Source: Arthrobacter sp. StoSoilB20
Lineage (GTDB): Bacteria > Actinomycetota > Actinomycetes > Actinomycetales > Micrococcaceae
Length of the DNA stretch: 64,000 bases
Reading direction: 5' to 3'
Assembly (NCBI RefSeq): GCF_019977295.1
Contig: NZ_AP024651.1
Span: forward strand, 62,001-126,000
Part shown: piece by piece, positions 52,464 through 60,911 of the stretch
Layout of the letters: every line of letters begins with the position of its first letter
How positions within the stretch are numbered: the stretch's first letter is position 1
Made by a program: the position numbers and the translations under genes
Notes under the pieces: model-generated
Database searches by the model: none
Told to the model about the DNA's origin: nothing
Seen by the model: only the letters and a program-made list of their open reading frames with translations

Positions 52464-53199
52464 GGAAACGCGACTCCAACCGTTCCTCCACAGCAACAGC
52501 ATCCACGCTCTCGCCGGCCCCTGCCGTCACGCGGAAGGCCGCTTTGTTCTTCATCTCGGACACCACCTCCACAAGTTCGGTGCCACGGTAAACCAGCCCT
52601 ACGCCGTCGTCCGTGCAGTGCGTCTCGCCCAACGTGCCGTTGGCCACGAGCCGGTGGATGGCCGGTGCGCGCCGCAGTTCAGAGTCATAGTGGACTCCGT
52701 TGCCGTAGGGGAGGAAGCCGAGTGCGTTGGTGACCGGCTGAAGTTCAGGGCCAAAAGAGTCGGTAACACCGCCCTGGTACCAACAGATGGAGCCGGCGGA
52801 GACCCCGGCCAGCACCACGCCGCTTTCCCAGGCCTTTCGCAGGATTTCATCCAGTCCGTGGGCACGCCAGACCGCCAGCAGGTTCACCACTGAACCGCCA
52901 TGGACCCATACCACGTCCTGCTCCAGCAGATGGGCTTCAGGATCCTCAATATTTGGCATGGTGAAAAGGTTGAGATGGCTGAAATCGAAGCCGGCAATGC
53001 GGGCAGCCTGGTCCATTTCGGCGGCCCACCAACGTTGGTCACCCGACGCCGTGCCGAGATGTGTGACGCGGGGCGCCCGGCCCGTGACGCCGGACAACTC
53101 CACCGCATAGTGCATCAAGTGGTTGAACTCGATCCTGGTGCGGCCTCCCGGCTTGTAGCCGCCGGATGTCGCCAGAATGGTGGGGTGCCCAGCAGCCAT
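52456..53199 (-). CDS. Peptidase E family (S51) protein
   Basis: A 247-residue member of family S51 with nucleophile elbow GVSAGSICW and upstream VVWVHGGSVVNLLAVW. Peptidase E cleaves N-terminal aspartyl dipeptides; cyanophycinase belongs to the same family. The GGSVVNLL loop is like peptidase E. AGGAGTACCCC precedes ATG. Together with the amidase and, 1.5 kb away, a peptide transporter, it may serve peptide use. Confidence 0.88.
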   Translation of the reverse strand: MAAGHPTILATSGGYKPGGRTRIEFNHLMHYAVELSGVTGRAPRVTHLGTASGDQRWWAAEMDQAARIAGFDFSHLNLFTMPNIEDPEAHLLEQDVVWVHGGSVVNLLAVWRAHGLDEILRKAWESGVVLAGVSAGSICWYQGGVTDSFGPELQPVTNALGFLPYGNGVHYDSELRRAPAIHRLVANGTLGETHCTDDGVGLVYRGTELVEVVSEMKNKAAFRVTAGAGESVDAVAVEERLESRFLG

Positions 53200-53314
53200 G
53201 GGGTACTCCTAACGCGCCAGTGGTGGGGGAGTGCTTGGCTCCCAGTCTTAGCTTCAGCGCGTCGGGAAGCAAGCTCGGTCCACTGGTGAAGTTACGGTGC
53301 CGTGTGCCGGGGAC

Positions 53315-53320
53315 TAGGCT
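53315..53320 (+). promoter_or_regulatory. -10 box for the rhodanese gene
   Basis: TAGGCT with the start expected about seven bases later, giving a leader of about 28 bases that includes an AAAGGA ribosome-binding site before ATG 53355. Confidence 0.45.
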
Positions 53321-53354
53321 GGATCCTGGACTTAATCGATGGGAAAGGACCGCC

Positions 53355-53681
53355 ATGAGCGACTTCGATACCGTGCCTGTGGGCGACATTCCGGCCGACG
53401 CCAGCATTCTGGACGTCCGCGAAGACTACGAGTGGGTGGCCGGCCACGCTGAGGGCGCCCGCCACATTCCCTTGGATCAGTTGCCTGCCCGCTTGGACGA
53501 GCTTGATCCTGACGACGACCTCTTTGTCATCTGCCGGACCGGTGGCCGTTCCTTCCGTGCGGTCCAGTGGCTGGTGGGCCAGGGCTACTCGGCAGTGAAT
53601 GTGGCCGGCGGCATGGATATGTGGTTCGAGGCCGGAAAGCCAATGGTTTCGGACAACGGGTTGAAGCCGGTTGTCCTCTAG
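53355..53681 (+). CDS. Rhodanese-like domain protein
   Basis: A 108-residue single rhodanese domain: DASILDVREDYEWVAGHAEGARHIPLDQL, catalytic loop ICRTGGRSFRA with Cys at about residue 60, and YSAVNVAGGMDMWFEAGKP. It transfers sulfur between thiols; the partner is unknown. The catalytic CRTGGRS loop is intact. Upstream of pheA by 33 bases and possibly co-transcribed. Confidence 0.92.
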   Translation: MSDFDTVPVGDIPADASILDVREDYEWVAGHAEGARHIPLDQLPARLDELDPDDDLFVICRTGGRSFRAVQWLVGQGYSAVNVAGGMDMWFEAGKPMVSDNGLKPVVL

Positions 53682-53714
53682 CCTTCGTATATAACCAGCA
53701 AGGAATATTTACAG

Positions 53715-54647
53715 ATGACCGCAGTTACCTATACCTTCCTTGGCCCGGAGGGCACCTTCACCGAAGCGGCCCTCCTGCAGGTTCCCGGGGCTGCCGACGC
53801 TCATCGAATTCCTTGCACAAACGTCAACACAGCACTGGAACGGGTCCGCGCCGGTGAAGCTGATGCGGCCATGGTGCCCATCGAGAACTCGGTGGAGGGC
53901 GGGGTCACTGCCACCCTGGACGCGATCGCCACAGGCCAGGAGTTGCGGATCATCCGCGAGGCCCTGGTTCCCATCACCTTCGTGCTCGTGGCGAGGCCCG
54001 GCGTCGGACTTTCCGACATCAAACGGATCTCCACCCATGGCCACGCGTGGGCGCAGTGCCGCCTCTGGGTGGATGAGCACCTTCCGGACGCCGATTACGT
54101 TCCGGGATCGTCGACGGCGGCATCGGCCATGGGCCTGCTGGAGGACGACGCTGCGTATGACGCCGCCATATGTGGTCCGTTGGTTGCTGCAGGACAACCC
54201 GGCCTGAACGTCCTGGCTGAGGATATTGGCGACAACCCCGAAGCCGTCACGCGGTTCATCCTGGTGAGCAAGCCCGGCCTACTCCCGGACCGGACCGGCG
54301 CGGACAAAACCTCGGTTGTGGTCCCGCTGCCGGAGGACCACCCCGGCGCCCTCATGGAAATCCTGGACCAGTTTGCCTCCCGCGGCGTAAACCTCAGCCG
54401 CATCGAATCAAGGCCCACGGGGCAGTACCTGGGCCACTACTTCTTCAGCATCGACGCTGATGGCCATGCCACGGATTCACGCGTGGCGGACGCCCTCGCG
54501 GGCCTCCACCGCATCAGCCCGGCAACGCGGTTCCTGGGGTCCTACGCCCGCGCCGACAAGCAGCCGGCAGTGGTGGCTCCGCACACTTCCGACGCCGCTT
54601 TCGCCTCCGCACACGCGTGGGTTGAGTCGATCCTGAAGGGTTCCTAG
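53715..54647 (+). CDS. pheA: Prephenate dehydratase
   Basis: A 310-residue PheA: FLGPEGTFTEAAL, the substrate site PIENSVEGGVTATLD, the catalytic TRFILV after EAVTRF, and a C-terminal ACT domain (HPGALMEILDQFASRGVNLSRIESRPTG) that binds phenylalanine for feedback control. It makes phenylpyruvate for phenylalanine synthesis. No chorismate mutase domain is fused, as is usual in actinobacteria. Full length. Confidence 0.96.
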   Translation: MTAVTYTFLGPEGTFTEAALLQVPGAADAHRIPCTNVNTALERVRAGEADAAMVPIENSVEGGVTATLDAIATGQELRIIREALVPITFVLVARPGVGLSDIKRISTHGHAWAQCRLWVDEHLPDADYVPGSSTAASAMGLLEDDAAYDAAICGPLVAAGQPGLNVLAEDIGDNPEAVTRFILVSKPGLLPDRTGADKTSVVVPLPEDHPGALMEILDQFASRGVNLSRIESRPTGQYLGHYFFSIDADGHATDSRVADALAGLHRISPATRFLGSYARADKQPAVVAPHTSDAAFASAHAWVESILKGS

Positions 54648-54752
54648 CCACCTGTCCACAAGCGGGGCGTCTGCCCTTTCGCAAGGATGCTTCTGTGCGT
54701 ATGCTTGCCTGATCCATAAACGATGGATGAATGCCAAGTGAAAGGAGCGGTC

Positions 54753-54983
54753 ATGTCCGTCCACCGGGATGACAAAGATGGCCAGGGCATGATCGTCAAT
54801 CCGAAGCCCAAAGGCGAAAACCAGGACGACTGGAATGGCGATGAAGCCGATCGTGCAGACCGGCTCCGCTTTGAAGAAGAACAAGCCATGATCAAGGAGC
54901 AGGCTGAGGCCCGCGCTGCAGCCAAGGCAGCTACCGAGGAAGCCGAAAGGAACGCCGCCCAGCCGGACGTCGGCACACTCTAG
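54753..54983 (+). CDS. Small charged hypothetical protein
   Basis: A 76-residue hydrophilic protein, MSVHRDDKDGQGMIVNPKPKGENQDDW, followed by a helical stretch rich in Glu and Ala (EEQAMIKEQAEARAAAKAATEEAER), probably a short coiled coil. AAAGGAGCGGTC precedes ATG 54753. The end is repeated three times after the stop codon. No domain recognised. Confidence 0.7.
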   Translation: MSVHRDDKDGQGMIVNPKPKGENQDDWNGDEADRADRLRFEEEQAMIKEQAEARAAAKAATEEAERNAAQPDVGTL

Positions 54984-55028
54984 GCAGTCCGGCACACTTT
55001 AGGCGGTCCAGGTCAGGCTAGGCAGTCC
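54972..55028 (+). repeat. Threefold 19-bp tandem repeat across the stop codon
   Basis: Units at 54972-54990, 54991-55009 and 55010-55028 share TAGGC(A/G)GTCC, with TAG in the same place in each. The first TAG is the stop codon of the upstream gene. The third unit overlaps the stop codon of the opposing lipid-kinase gene. Confidence 0.75.
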
Positions 55029-56079
55029 GGGCTTTCGGCACGCGTACCAGCAGGGACGACGGCTCCACTTGCACGGTGACGGTTGTCGCCTCGCCTGAGG
55101 GGTCGCCGTCGAGCTGTGTTGCCATGGGTTCCTGGCTGCGGATGATGACCTTGCCGGAGCGGTAGAAGCTCATCATCGGCAGGTTTGCGTTGTGCTTGAA
55201 AAGGACCTTGGTGTACATGGCCAGCCAGCCGAAAGCGCTGCGTGGGCTCATCACCACGATGTCCAGCATTCCGTCATCGATCATGGCCTGCGGAATGAAG
55301 TCGATGCCGCCGGGAATCAAGCCGCAGTTGGCGAACAGCACGCTGCGGATTTTCCGTGATTGCTCGGGCTGGTCATCCATGGTGATGGTGACGCGTTTAC
55401 GCCGGCCAGGCAGGTGGCGGACGCCGGCTTCGGTGTAGGCCAGCCATCCGACGCTCTTCTTGAGATTGTCCTTGGTGTCGCCAACAACCTCGGCATCCAG
55501 GCCCATCCCGGCGATGACCAGGAATGTATGTTCCGCGGATTCACCGGTGATGTCGTTGTCCACGCCCATGGTGGCGGTGTCGATGTAGCGCTGGTGGCCG
55601 AACAGTGCCACCTGGATGCAATCGGCAAGGTCTGTGACGTCCAGATCCACGTTGCGCGCCAGCAGGTTTCCGGTCCCCAGCGGGATGAGGCCCATGGCTA
55701 CGTTCTTGTGTGCCAGCGACTCCGCCACAACGCGCACGGTGCCGTCACCGCCGCACGCCAGTACGACGTCGGCCCCGTAAGCCAGCGCTTGGCGCGACTG
55801 GCCGTATCCGGGATCTTCCACCGTGGTTTCAAAGAATTTGGGCGCATCCCATCCGGCGAGGTCGCAGGCGTCGATGATGGCCTGGCGGGCGGCTTCGGCG
55901 TTGTTTTTCACCGGGTTGAGGATGACGGCCACCCGTTGGTCGCCTGCGCCTGGCTTGTGGGCATCCTCCCGGACCGCGCTCCTGATGTGCCGGGCTTTCA
56001 ATCGGCGCACACCCCACCAACTGGAGACGGCAAAAGCCACGCCCCCAGCGAGAATCACGTACAGGATCCAGTCGCTCAT
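55018..56079 (-). CDS. Diacylglycerol kinase-family lipid kinase
   Basis: A 353-residue YegS/DagK-type kinase with one N-terminal membrane anchor ([21 protein letters not shown]). It has [17 protein letters not shown], the phosphate loop [15 protein letters not shown] and [17 protein letters not shown], all needed for ATP binding and catalysis. It would phosphorylate diacylglycerol or a related lipid at the membrane. A TTGGAGCACC site sets the start. Confidence 0.9.
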   Translation of the reverse strand: MSDWILYVILAGGVAFAVSSWWGVRRLKARHIRSAVREDAHKPGAGDQRVAVILNPVKNNAEAARQAIIDACDLAGWDAPKFFETTVEDPGYGQSRQALAYGADVVLACGGDGTVRVVAESLAHKNVAMGLIPLGTGNLLARNVDLDVTDLADCIQVALFGHQRYIDTATMGVDNDITGESAEHTFLVIAGMGLDAEVVGDTKDNLKKSVGWLAYTEAGVRHLPGRRKRVTITMDDQPEQSRKIRSVLFANCGLIPGGIDFIPQAMIDDGMLDIVVMSPRSAFGWLAMYTKVLFKHNANLPMMSFYRSGKVIIRSQEPMATQLDGDPSGEATTVTVQVEPSSLLVRVPKARTA

Positions 56080-56179
56080 GGTGCTCCAACACTATCCTCC
56101 TGGGCGGGTCCATCCCTGCCGCGCGTCCTGGACCGGCGGCCTTTGCCCGCTGCGGACCGGAAATCCGCGGCGGATTCGA

Positions 56180-56185
56180 TACTCT
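56180..56185 (+). promoter_or_regulatory. -10 box of leaderless promoter for serS
   Basis: TACTCT, six bases before GTG at 56192. Confidence 0.6.
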
Positions 56186-56191
56186 TGTCTG

Positions 56192-57472
56192 GTGATCGAC
56201 GTAAAAGACCTCAGCGAAAATCCGGACAAGTTCCGTGCCAGCCAGCGCGCCCGTGGCGCCGACGAGTCCGTTGTGGACGCGATCATCTCCGCTGACTCCG
56301 ATCGCCGCGCTGCGCTGATCCGCCACGAGACGCTCCGTGCCGAGCAGAACGCGTTCGGCAAGAAGGTGGCGCAGGCCAAGGGCGAGGAAAAGCAGGCCTT
56401 GCTGGCCGAGGTCAAGGAACTGGCCAACTCGGTCAAAGCCGCTGCCGCTGAAGCATCCGCTGCGCAAGCCAAGCAGGAAGAGCTGCTCCGCGTCATCCCC
56501 AACCTCGTAGTTGACGGTGTCCCCGAGGGCGGCGAGGACGATTACGTGGTGGTCAAGACCGTTGGTACTCCCCGCGAATTCACGGACTTCGAGCCCAAGG
56601 ACCACCTGGAAATCGGTGAGCTGATCGGCGCGATCGACATGGAACGCGGTGCCAAGGTTTCGGGCTCACGCTTCTACTTCCTCCGCGGCGTGGGTGCCCG
56701 CCTGGAAATGGCGCTCCTGCAGATGGCCATGGAGCAGGCCATCGACGCCGGCTTCGTCCCCATGATCACCCCCACTCTGGTGCGCCCCGAGACCATGCAG
56801 GGCACCGGTTTTGATGTCAAGCACGACGCCGAGATCTACCGTCTCGCTGAAGACGACCTTTACCTTGTGGGAACCTCTGAGGTGGCCCTCGCCGGTTACC
56901 ACGCGGACGAGATCCTGGACCTCTCCGCCGGTCCCATCCGTTACGCGGGCCAGAGCTCCTGCTACCGCCGTGAGGCCGGTTCGCATGGCAAGGACACCCG
57001 CGGCATCATCCGTGTGCACCAGTTCAACAAGGTGGAGATGTTCATCTACACCACGGTTGAAGAAGCGGCAGCTGAGCACGAGCGCCTGCTGGCGTGGGAA
57101 GAGGAAATGCTGGCCAAGTGCGAGCTTCCCTACCGCGTGATCGACACCGCCGCTGGTGACCTCGGCATGTCCGCGGCCCGCAAGTTCGACTGCGAAGCCT
57201 GGGTACCCACCCAAAATGCCTACCGCGAGCTCACCTCGACCTCCAACTGCACCACGTTCCAAGCGCGCCGGCTCAACATCCGCGAACGCGTGGTCAACGA
57301 CGAAGGTGTTGCCAAGGGAACCCGCGCGGTTGCCACGCTGAACGGCACCCTGGCCACCACCCGCTGGATCGTTGCCATCCTTGAGCACCACCAGAACCCG
57401 GACGGCTCCGTCAACGTTCCCAAGGCACTGCAGAAGTACCTTGGCGGGCTTGAGGTTTTGCCGGTTCTCTAG
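56192..57472 (+). CDS. serS: Seryl-tRNA synthetase
   Basis: A 426-residue class II synthetase. The N-terminal coiled-coil tRNA-binding arm covers residues 30-100; motif 2 is [30 protein letters not shown] and motif 3 is [24 protein letters not shown]. It charges tRNA-Ser. The GTG at 56192 starts the family's typical MIDVKDL sequence; TACTCT six bases upstream makes a leaderless transcript likely. A frame extending left to 55823 is an antisense shadow. Confidence 0.97.
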   Translation: MIDVKDLSENPDKFRASQRARGADESVVDAIISADSDRRAALIRHETLRAEQNAFGKKVAQAKGEEKQALLAEVKELANSVKAAAAEASAAQAKQEELLRVIPNLVVDGVPEGGEDDYVVVKTVGTPREFTDFEPKDHLEIGELIGAIDMERGAKVSGSRFYFLRGVGARLEMALLQMAMEQAIDAGFVPMITPTLVRPETMQGTGFDVKHDAEIYRLAEDDLYLVGTSEVALAGYHADEILDLSAGPIRYAGQSSCYRREAGSHGKDTRGIIRVHQFNKVEMFIYTTVEEAAAEHERLLAWEEEMLAKCELPYRVIDTAAGDLGMSAARKFDCEAWVPTQNAYRELTSTSNCTTFQARRLNIRERVVNDEGVAKGTRAVATLNGTLATTRWIVAILEHHQNPDGSVNVPKALQKYLGGLEVLPVL

Positions 57473-57481
57473 TTCTTGGCG

Positions 57482-57546
57482 GATCCCGTCCCCGTTCGTT
57501 GCGCCCGCCGTTGTATGGCCCGCGCGACGGACAGGGGCGGGATTTT
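57482..57546 (+). terminator. Putative terminator of serS
   Basis: ATCCCGTCCC at 57483-57492 pairs with GGGGCGGGAT at 57534-57543 (one G-U pair) and is followed by TTTT, about ten bases beyond the serS stop. The loop of about 40 bases is long, so the call is moderate. Confidence 0.45.
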
Positions 57547-57576
57547 CGTTACCGGGGCGGGAATCCGCGTTAACGC

Positions 57577-58317
57577 CTAGCCGGCCTTGTGCGCAACCAC
57601 GATCAGTTCGCCCTGCCCGGAGCCCACGTCTTCGCCGGCCCATCCGCCGTAGACACGCTCAACTGTGAAACCGGCCGTTTCCAGATCCTGCCGCAGCTGG
57701 GCTTCGGTGCGGAATGCGAGGACCGAGGTCTCCGTTTCAGGGATGCTCCCGTTGACGGCCCGGTACTCGGTGAGGGTAACGCGCCCTTCCAATTCCGGGG
57801 TGCTTTTGGCCCATGCTTCCACTACGGATGAGTCGGGAAGCGTGTGTACGCGACGCGTCCTGGCCGGAGTCCAGTGCTCCCATGCCCGCGCCGCAGGGTC
57901 GCGGGAATCGAACACCAACCGGCCCCCGGGTACGAGCGAACGGTGGACGTCGGCAAGCGTGCGGGACCAGTCGCCGTCGTCGTTAATCGCCTGGGCCACG
58001 TGCGCGGTCATGATGGCCACGTCAAACGCGGCGCCGCTGGGGATCGCCGCCGATGTGCCATCTATCCACGTCACCTGTCCAGCCCCCGGTTTCATGCGGG
58101 CAGTTGCCAGGGAGTCAGGGTTCGGGTCGATGCCAACAACGCGATGGCCGGCGGCTGCCACCGCCAGGGTCATCCGCCCGGTGCCGCAGCCCAGGTCCAG
58201 CACCCGGCTGCTTGGCCGCTCATTCACGAAGGCAAGGAAGAAGTCATCGTCCCCGGCCCACTCATTGTTGGCGTCGTAGAGGGCTGACAGCTGGGCACCG
58301 GTCATTCGTGGGAACAT
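57577..58317 (-). CDS. Class I SAM-dependent methyltransferase
   Basis: A 246-residue methyltransferase: motif I RVLDLGCGTGRMTLAVAAAGHRVVGIDPNPDSLATAR and motif III-like LVPGGRLVFDSRDP. The substrate is unknown. ATG 58317 lies six bases after a TAGGGT box (58324-58329 on the minus strand). It is divergent from the HelR-type gene and insulated from it by a leftward terminator hairpin. Confidence 0.9.
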   Translation of the reverse strand: MFPRMTGAQLSALYDANNEWAGDDDFFLAFVNERPSSRVLDLGCGTGRMTLAVAAAGHRVVGIDPNPDSLATARMKPGAGQVTWIDGTSAAIPSGAAFDVAIMTAHVAQAINDDGDWSRTLADVHRSLVPGGRLVFDSRDPAARAWEHWTPARTRRVHTLPDSSVVEAWAKSTPELEGRVTLTEYRAVNGSIPETETSVLAFRTEAQLRQDLETAGFTVERVYGGWAGEDVGSGQGELIVVAHKAG

Positions 58318-58323
58318 CCGCCT

Positions 58324-58329
58324 ACCCTA
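58324..58329 (-). promoter_or_regulatory. -10 box of leaderless promoter for the methyltransferase gene
   Basis: Reads TAGGGT on the minus strand, six bases before ATG at 58317. Confidence 0.6.
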
Positions 58330-58383
58330 AGCCCCGCGCGAGCCAAGCTGCGTTCATTCGGTAGCGGGCACAAAACCGGGCAC

Positions 58384-58410
58384 AAAAAAGGAAGGGAAAT
58401 CATCCCTTCC
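58384..58410 (-). terminator. Leftward rho-independent hairpin upstream of the methyltransferase
   Basis: GGAAGGGA (58390-58397) pairs with TCCCTTCC (58403-58410); six A residues precede it, so the minus-strand transcript ends in U6. It would stop leftward transcription starting near the RAE region. Confidence 0.65.
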
Positions 58411-58420
58411 ATATTCAATT

Positions 58421-58454
58421 TATAACGCACACGGGGGCTTGCGGCAAGGCCCCC
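58421..58454 (+). promoter_or_regulatory. Rifamycin-associated element (RAE) and probable -10 of the helR-like gene
   Basis: GGGGCTTGCGGCAAGGCCCC at 58434-58453 is a palindrome matching the rifamycin-associated element known from upstream of rifamycin-resistance genes in actinobacteria, from memory. TATAAC at 58421-58426 may be the -10 box, placing the RAE at the transcription start. The gene start lies 58 bases further on. Confidence 0.8.
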
Positions 58455-58511
58455 TGCGTGCCGAACAATTGATCCACGAACCCCATCACCAAAGGAAAAG
58501 GGAGTCGTGTG

Positions 58512-60794
58512 ATGCCTGAAACCAGCCCATTGAAAACCAGTGCCTTCGCGTTGCCCCAGCACCTGGCACGCAAGGCCGATCCGACGTTGATCGGCGATGA
58601 CGAGCAGCAGTTCGAAGCCATCAGGTCCAGCCTGGCGGAACAAATCATGGAGTTGTCCGCCCGCCTCGATGCCGCGCGAAAGCAGCCTGGCGGCCGTGGG
58701 CAGGCGGCTTTGGACCGGGACCAGGAGATCCATCGGATCACCGCGCGGCTGCGGGCCCTAAGGCGGTTCGGCCTGGACCTTTGCCTGGGCAGGATGGTGG
58801 GCGCGGACAGTTCAGAGGCGGTCTACGTCGGCAGGCTTGGCCTGACTGACAAGGACGGCCGCCGGCTCCTGATCGACTGGCGCTCACCGGCAGCCGAACC
58901 CTTCTTCGGAGCGACCCACGCGAATCCCATGGGCTTGGCCAACCGCCGCAGGTACCGCTGGACGCGCGGCAGGATCAGCGACTATTGGGACGAGGTGTTT
59001 ACTGCCGAGGACTTGGAAAACAACGCGGCCCTTGATGACCAGTCTGCTTTTATCGCCAGCTTGGGCAGCAGCCGCTCGCCGCGGATGCGGGACGTGCTGG
59101 GGACCATCCAGGCGGACCAGGACCGGATCATCCGTGCCGGCTCGCGTGGCGCCTTGGTGGTGGACGGCGGTCCCGGTACCGGAAAGACGGTGGTGGCGCT
59201 GCACAGGACGGCATACCTCCTCTATTCGGATCCCCGGTTGAGTCACCGCGGCAACCATCGCAGGAGTGATGTCCTGTTCGTCGGCCCGCATCAGCAATAT
59301 TTGGCCTACGTGGCCGACGTCCTTCCGAGCCTGGGCGAAGAAGGAGTGCAGACGTGCACGCTGCGGGACCTGGTTCCGGAAGGTGCCACGGCCGTCGTCG
59401 AAAGCGATCCTGAAGTGGTGCGGCTGAAGTCGTCCGTCGGGATGGTGAAAGCCATTGAGCGTGCTGCGGCGTTTTATGAGGAGCCGCCGGCCGAGGGCAT
59501 GGAAGTGGAGACGCCCTATGCCGACGTTTGGCTCAGCAGCGAGGACTGGGCAGAGGCCTTCGACGCCGCAGAAGCCGGCACCCCGCACAACGAAGCCCGC
59601 GAGGACGTGTGGGATGCACTGCTCGCGATCCTCGTGGACAAGCTGGCGGAGTATGACGTTCCGGACAGCATTCTTCGCCGCGCGCTAACCGGCAACGGGG
59701 AACTGCGAACAGCATTCGCCAAGGCCTGGCCACTCCTTGACTACCCGGCGTTGGTGGCGGACCTGTGGCGGGTACCGGCTTACCTGGCGTTGTGTGCACC
59801 CTGGCTGCAACCCGCTGAAATGGCAGCGCTGAAGCGTCACGGCGCGGAAGAATGGACGACGGCGGATCTGCCGCTTTTGGACGCAGCCCGCCAACGCCTC
59901 GGCGACCCTGAAGCTTCACGGCGAAAGCGGCAGCAGGCAGCAGCTCTCGCCTCTGAAAAGGAGCTGATGGATCGGGTGGTGGATGACCTCATCGCTGCTG
60001 ATGATTCCGAGAACCTTGAGATGTACATGCTGCGCGGCGATGACATGCGCGAAAAGTTGGTGGACATGGACGCTTTCGAGTCCGTCGATCCGGACGTCCT
60101 GGCCGGGCCGTTTGCGCACATCGTGGTGGACGAGGCACAGGAGTTGACGGACGCTGAGTGGCAGATGCTCCTGCTTCGCTGCCCGTCACGGAGTTTCACG
60201 GTGGTGGGCGACCGCGCCCAGGCCAGGCACGGGTTCACGGAAACCTGGGAGCAACGGCTGGAGCGGGTGGGCCTGGGCGCGGTGACGGTGGCCGGCCTCA
60301 GCATCAACTACCGCACTCCCCAGGAAGTTATGGTTGAAGCTGAACCGGTCATCAGGGCCGCCCTCCCGGACGCCAACGTGCCAAGGTCGGTCCGCAGTAC
60401 CGGCGTTCCAGTGCTCCATGCAGGAACCGGAGAGCTCAGCACCATCCTGGATGACTGGCTTGAACAAAACCCTGAAGGCATCGCTTGCGTTATCAGCCGG
60501 CCGGGAGTCATGGCCGCGGGCGGACGGGACCGCGTCAGTTGGCTCAGCCCTGAGTTGTCCAAGGGCCTGGAATTCGACCTCGTGGTCCTCATTGATCCGG
60601 AGGATTTCGGTGCCGGTGCAGGAACCGGTGCCGGTGCCGGAACCGCTGCCACCTCAGGAACCGCTGCCACCTCAGGAACCGCTGCCACCTCAGGAACCGG
60701 GGGCATCGAAGGCGCCGTCGACCGCTACGTCGCCATGACCCGGGCCACCCGGCAACTCGTGATCCTTCGGAGCGGCCGGGAACAGAGCGACTGA
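58512..60794 (+). CDS. helR: HelR-like helicase-family protein (RNA polymerase protector)
   Basis: A 760-residue protein with UvrD/HelD layout: an N-terminal helical arm (residues 1-100), Walker A VDGGPGTGKTVVALHRTAYLL, motif II HIVVDEAQELTDAEW, motif III GDRAQARHGF, and motif VI VAMTRATRQLVIL. HelR proteins displace rifamycin from RNA polymerase, and the RAE 58 bases upstream supports this rather than HelD. AAGGAAAAGGGAG precedes ATG. A Gly/Ala/Thr-rich tandem repeat (about residues 701-727) interrupts the region before motif VI, an unusual feature. Confidence 0.85.
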   Translation: MPETSPLKTSAFALPQHLARKADPTLIGDDEQQFEAIRSSLAEQIMELSARLDAARKQPGGRGQAALDRDQEIHRITARLRALRRFGLDLCLGRMVGADSSEAVYVGRLGLTDKDGRRLLIDWRSPAAEPFFGATHANPMGLANRRRYRWTRGRISDYWDEVFTAEDLENNAALDDQSAFIASLGSSRSPRMRDVLGTIQADQDRIIRAGSRGALVVDGGPGTGKTVVALHRTAYLLYSDPRLSHRGNHRRSDVLFVGPHQQYLAYVADVLPSLGEEGVQTCTLRDLVPEGATAVVESDPEVVRLKSSVGMVKAIERAAAFYEEPPAEGMEVETPYADVWLSSEDWAEAFDAAEAGTPHNEAREDVWDALLAILVDKLAEYDVPDSILRRALTGNGELRTAFAKAWPLLDYPALVADLWRVPAYLALCAPWLQPAEMAALKRHGAEEWTTADLPLLDAARQRLGDPEASRRKRQQAAALASEKELMDRVVDDLIAADDSENLEMYMLRGDDMREKLVDMDAFESVDPDVLAGPFAHIVVDEAQELTDAEWQMLLLRCPSRSFTVVGDRAQARHGFTETWEQRLERVGLGAVTVAGLSINYRTPQEVMVEAEPVIRAALPDANVPRSVRSTGVPVLHAGTGELSTILDDWLEQNPEGIACVISRPGVMAAGGRDRVSWLSPELSKGLEFDLVVLIDPEDFGAGAGTGAGAGTAATSGTAATSGTAATSGTGGIEGAVDRYVAMTRATRQLVILRSGREQSD
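60612..60700 (+). repeat. 18-bp tandem repeat inside helR
   Basis: GGAACCGCTGCCACCTCA is repeated perfectly at 60639-60656, 60657-60674 and 60675-60692, with shorter related GGTGCC units before. It encodes GTAATS repeats and keeps the frame. Confidence 0.85.
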
Positions 60795-60841
60795 CCCGAC
60801 TGACCCGACTGACCTGACTGTCCTGACTGTCCCGACTGTTC
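60788..60841 (+). repeat. Sixfold 9-bp tandem repeat across the helR stop codon
   Basis: Units CGACTGACC (three, from 60788), TGACTGTCC (two) and CGACTGTTC. The first includes the TGA stop codon of helR. Confidence 0.75.
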
Positions 60842-60911
60842 ACGGTGCGTTAATCCACCGCTGTGGCGCCGGTCCTAGTTCAGTGTCGGAGGTGTCTGCT
60901 CTACTGTAAGT

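Noticed and set aside
60589..60843. Minus-strand frame with repeated VSR tripeptides
   Set aside because: Generated by the 9-bp and 18-bp repeats at the end of helR; no start signals.
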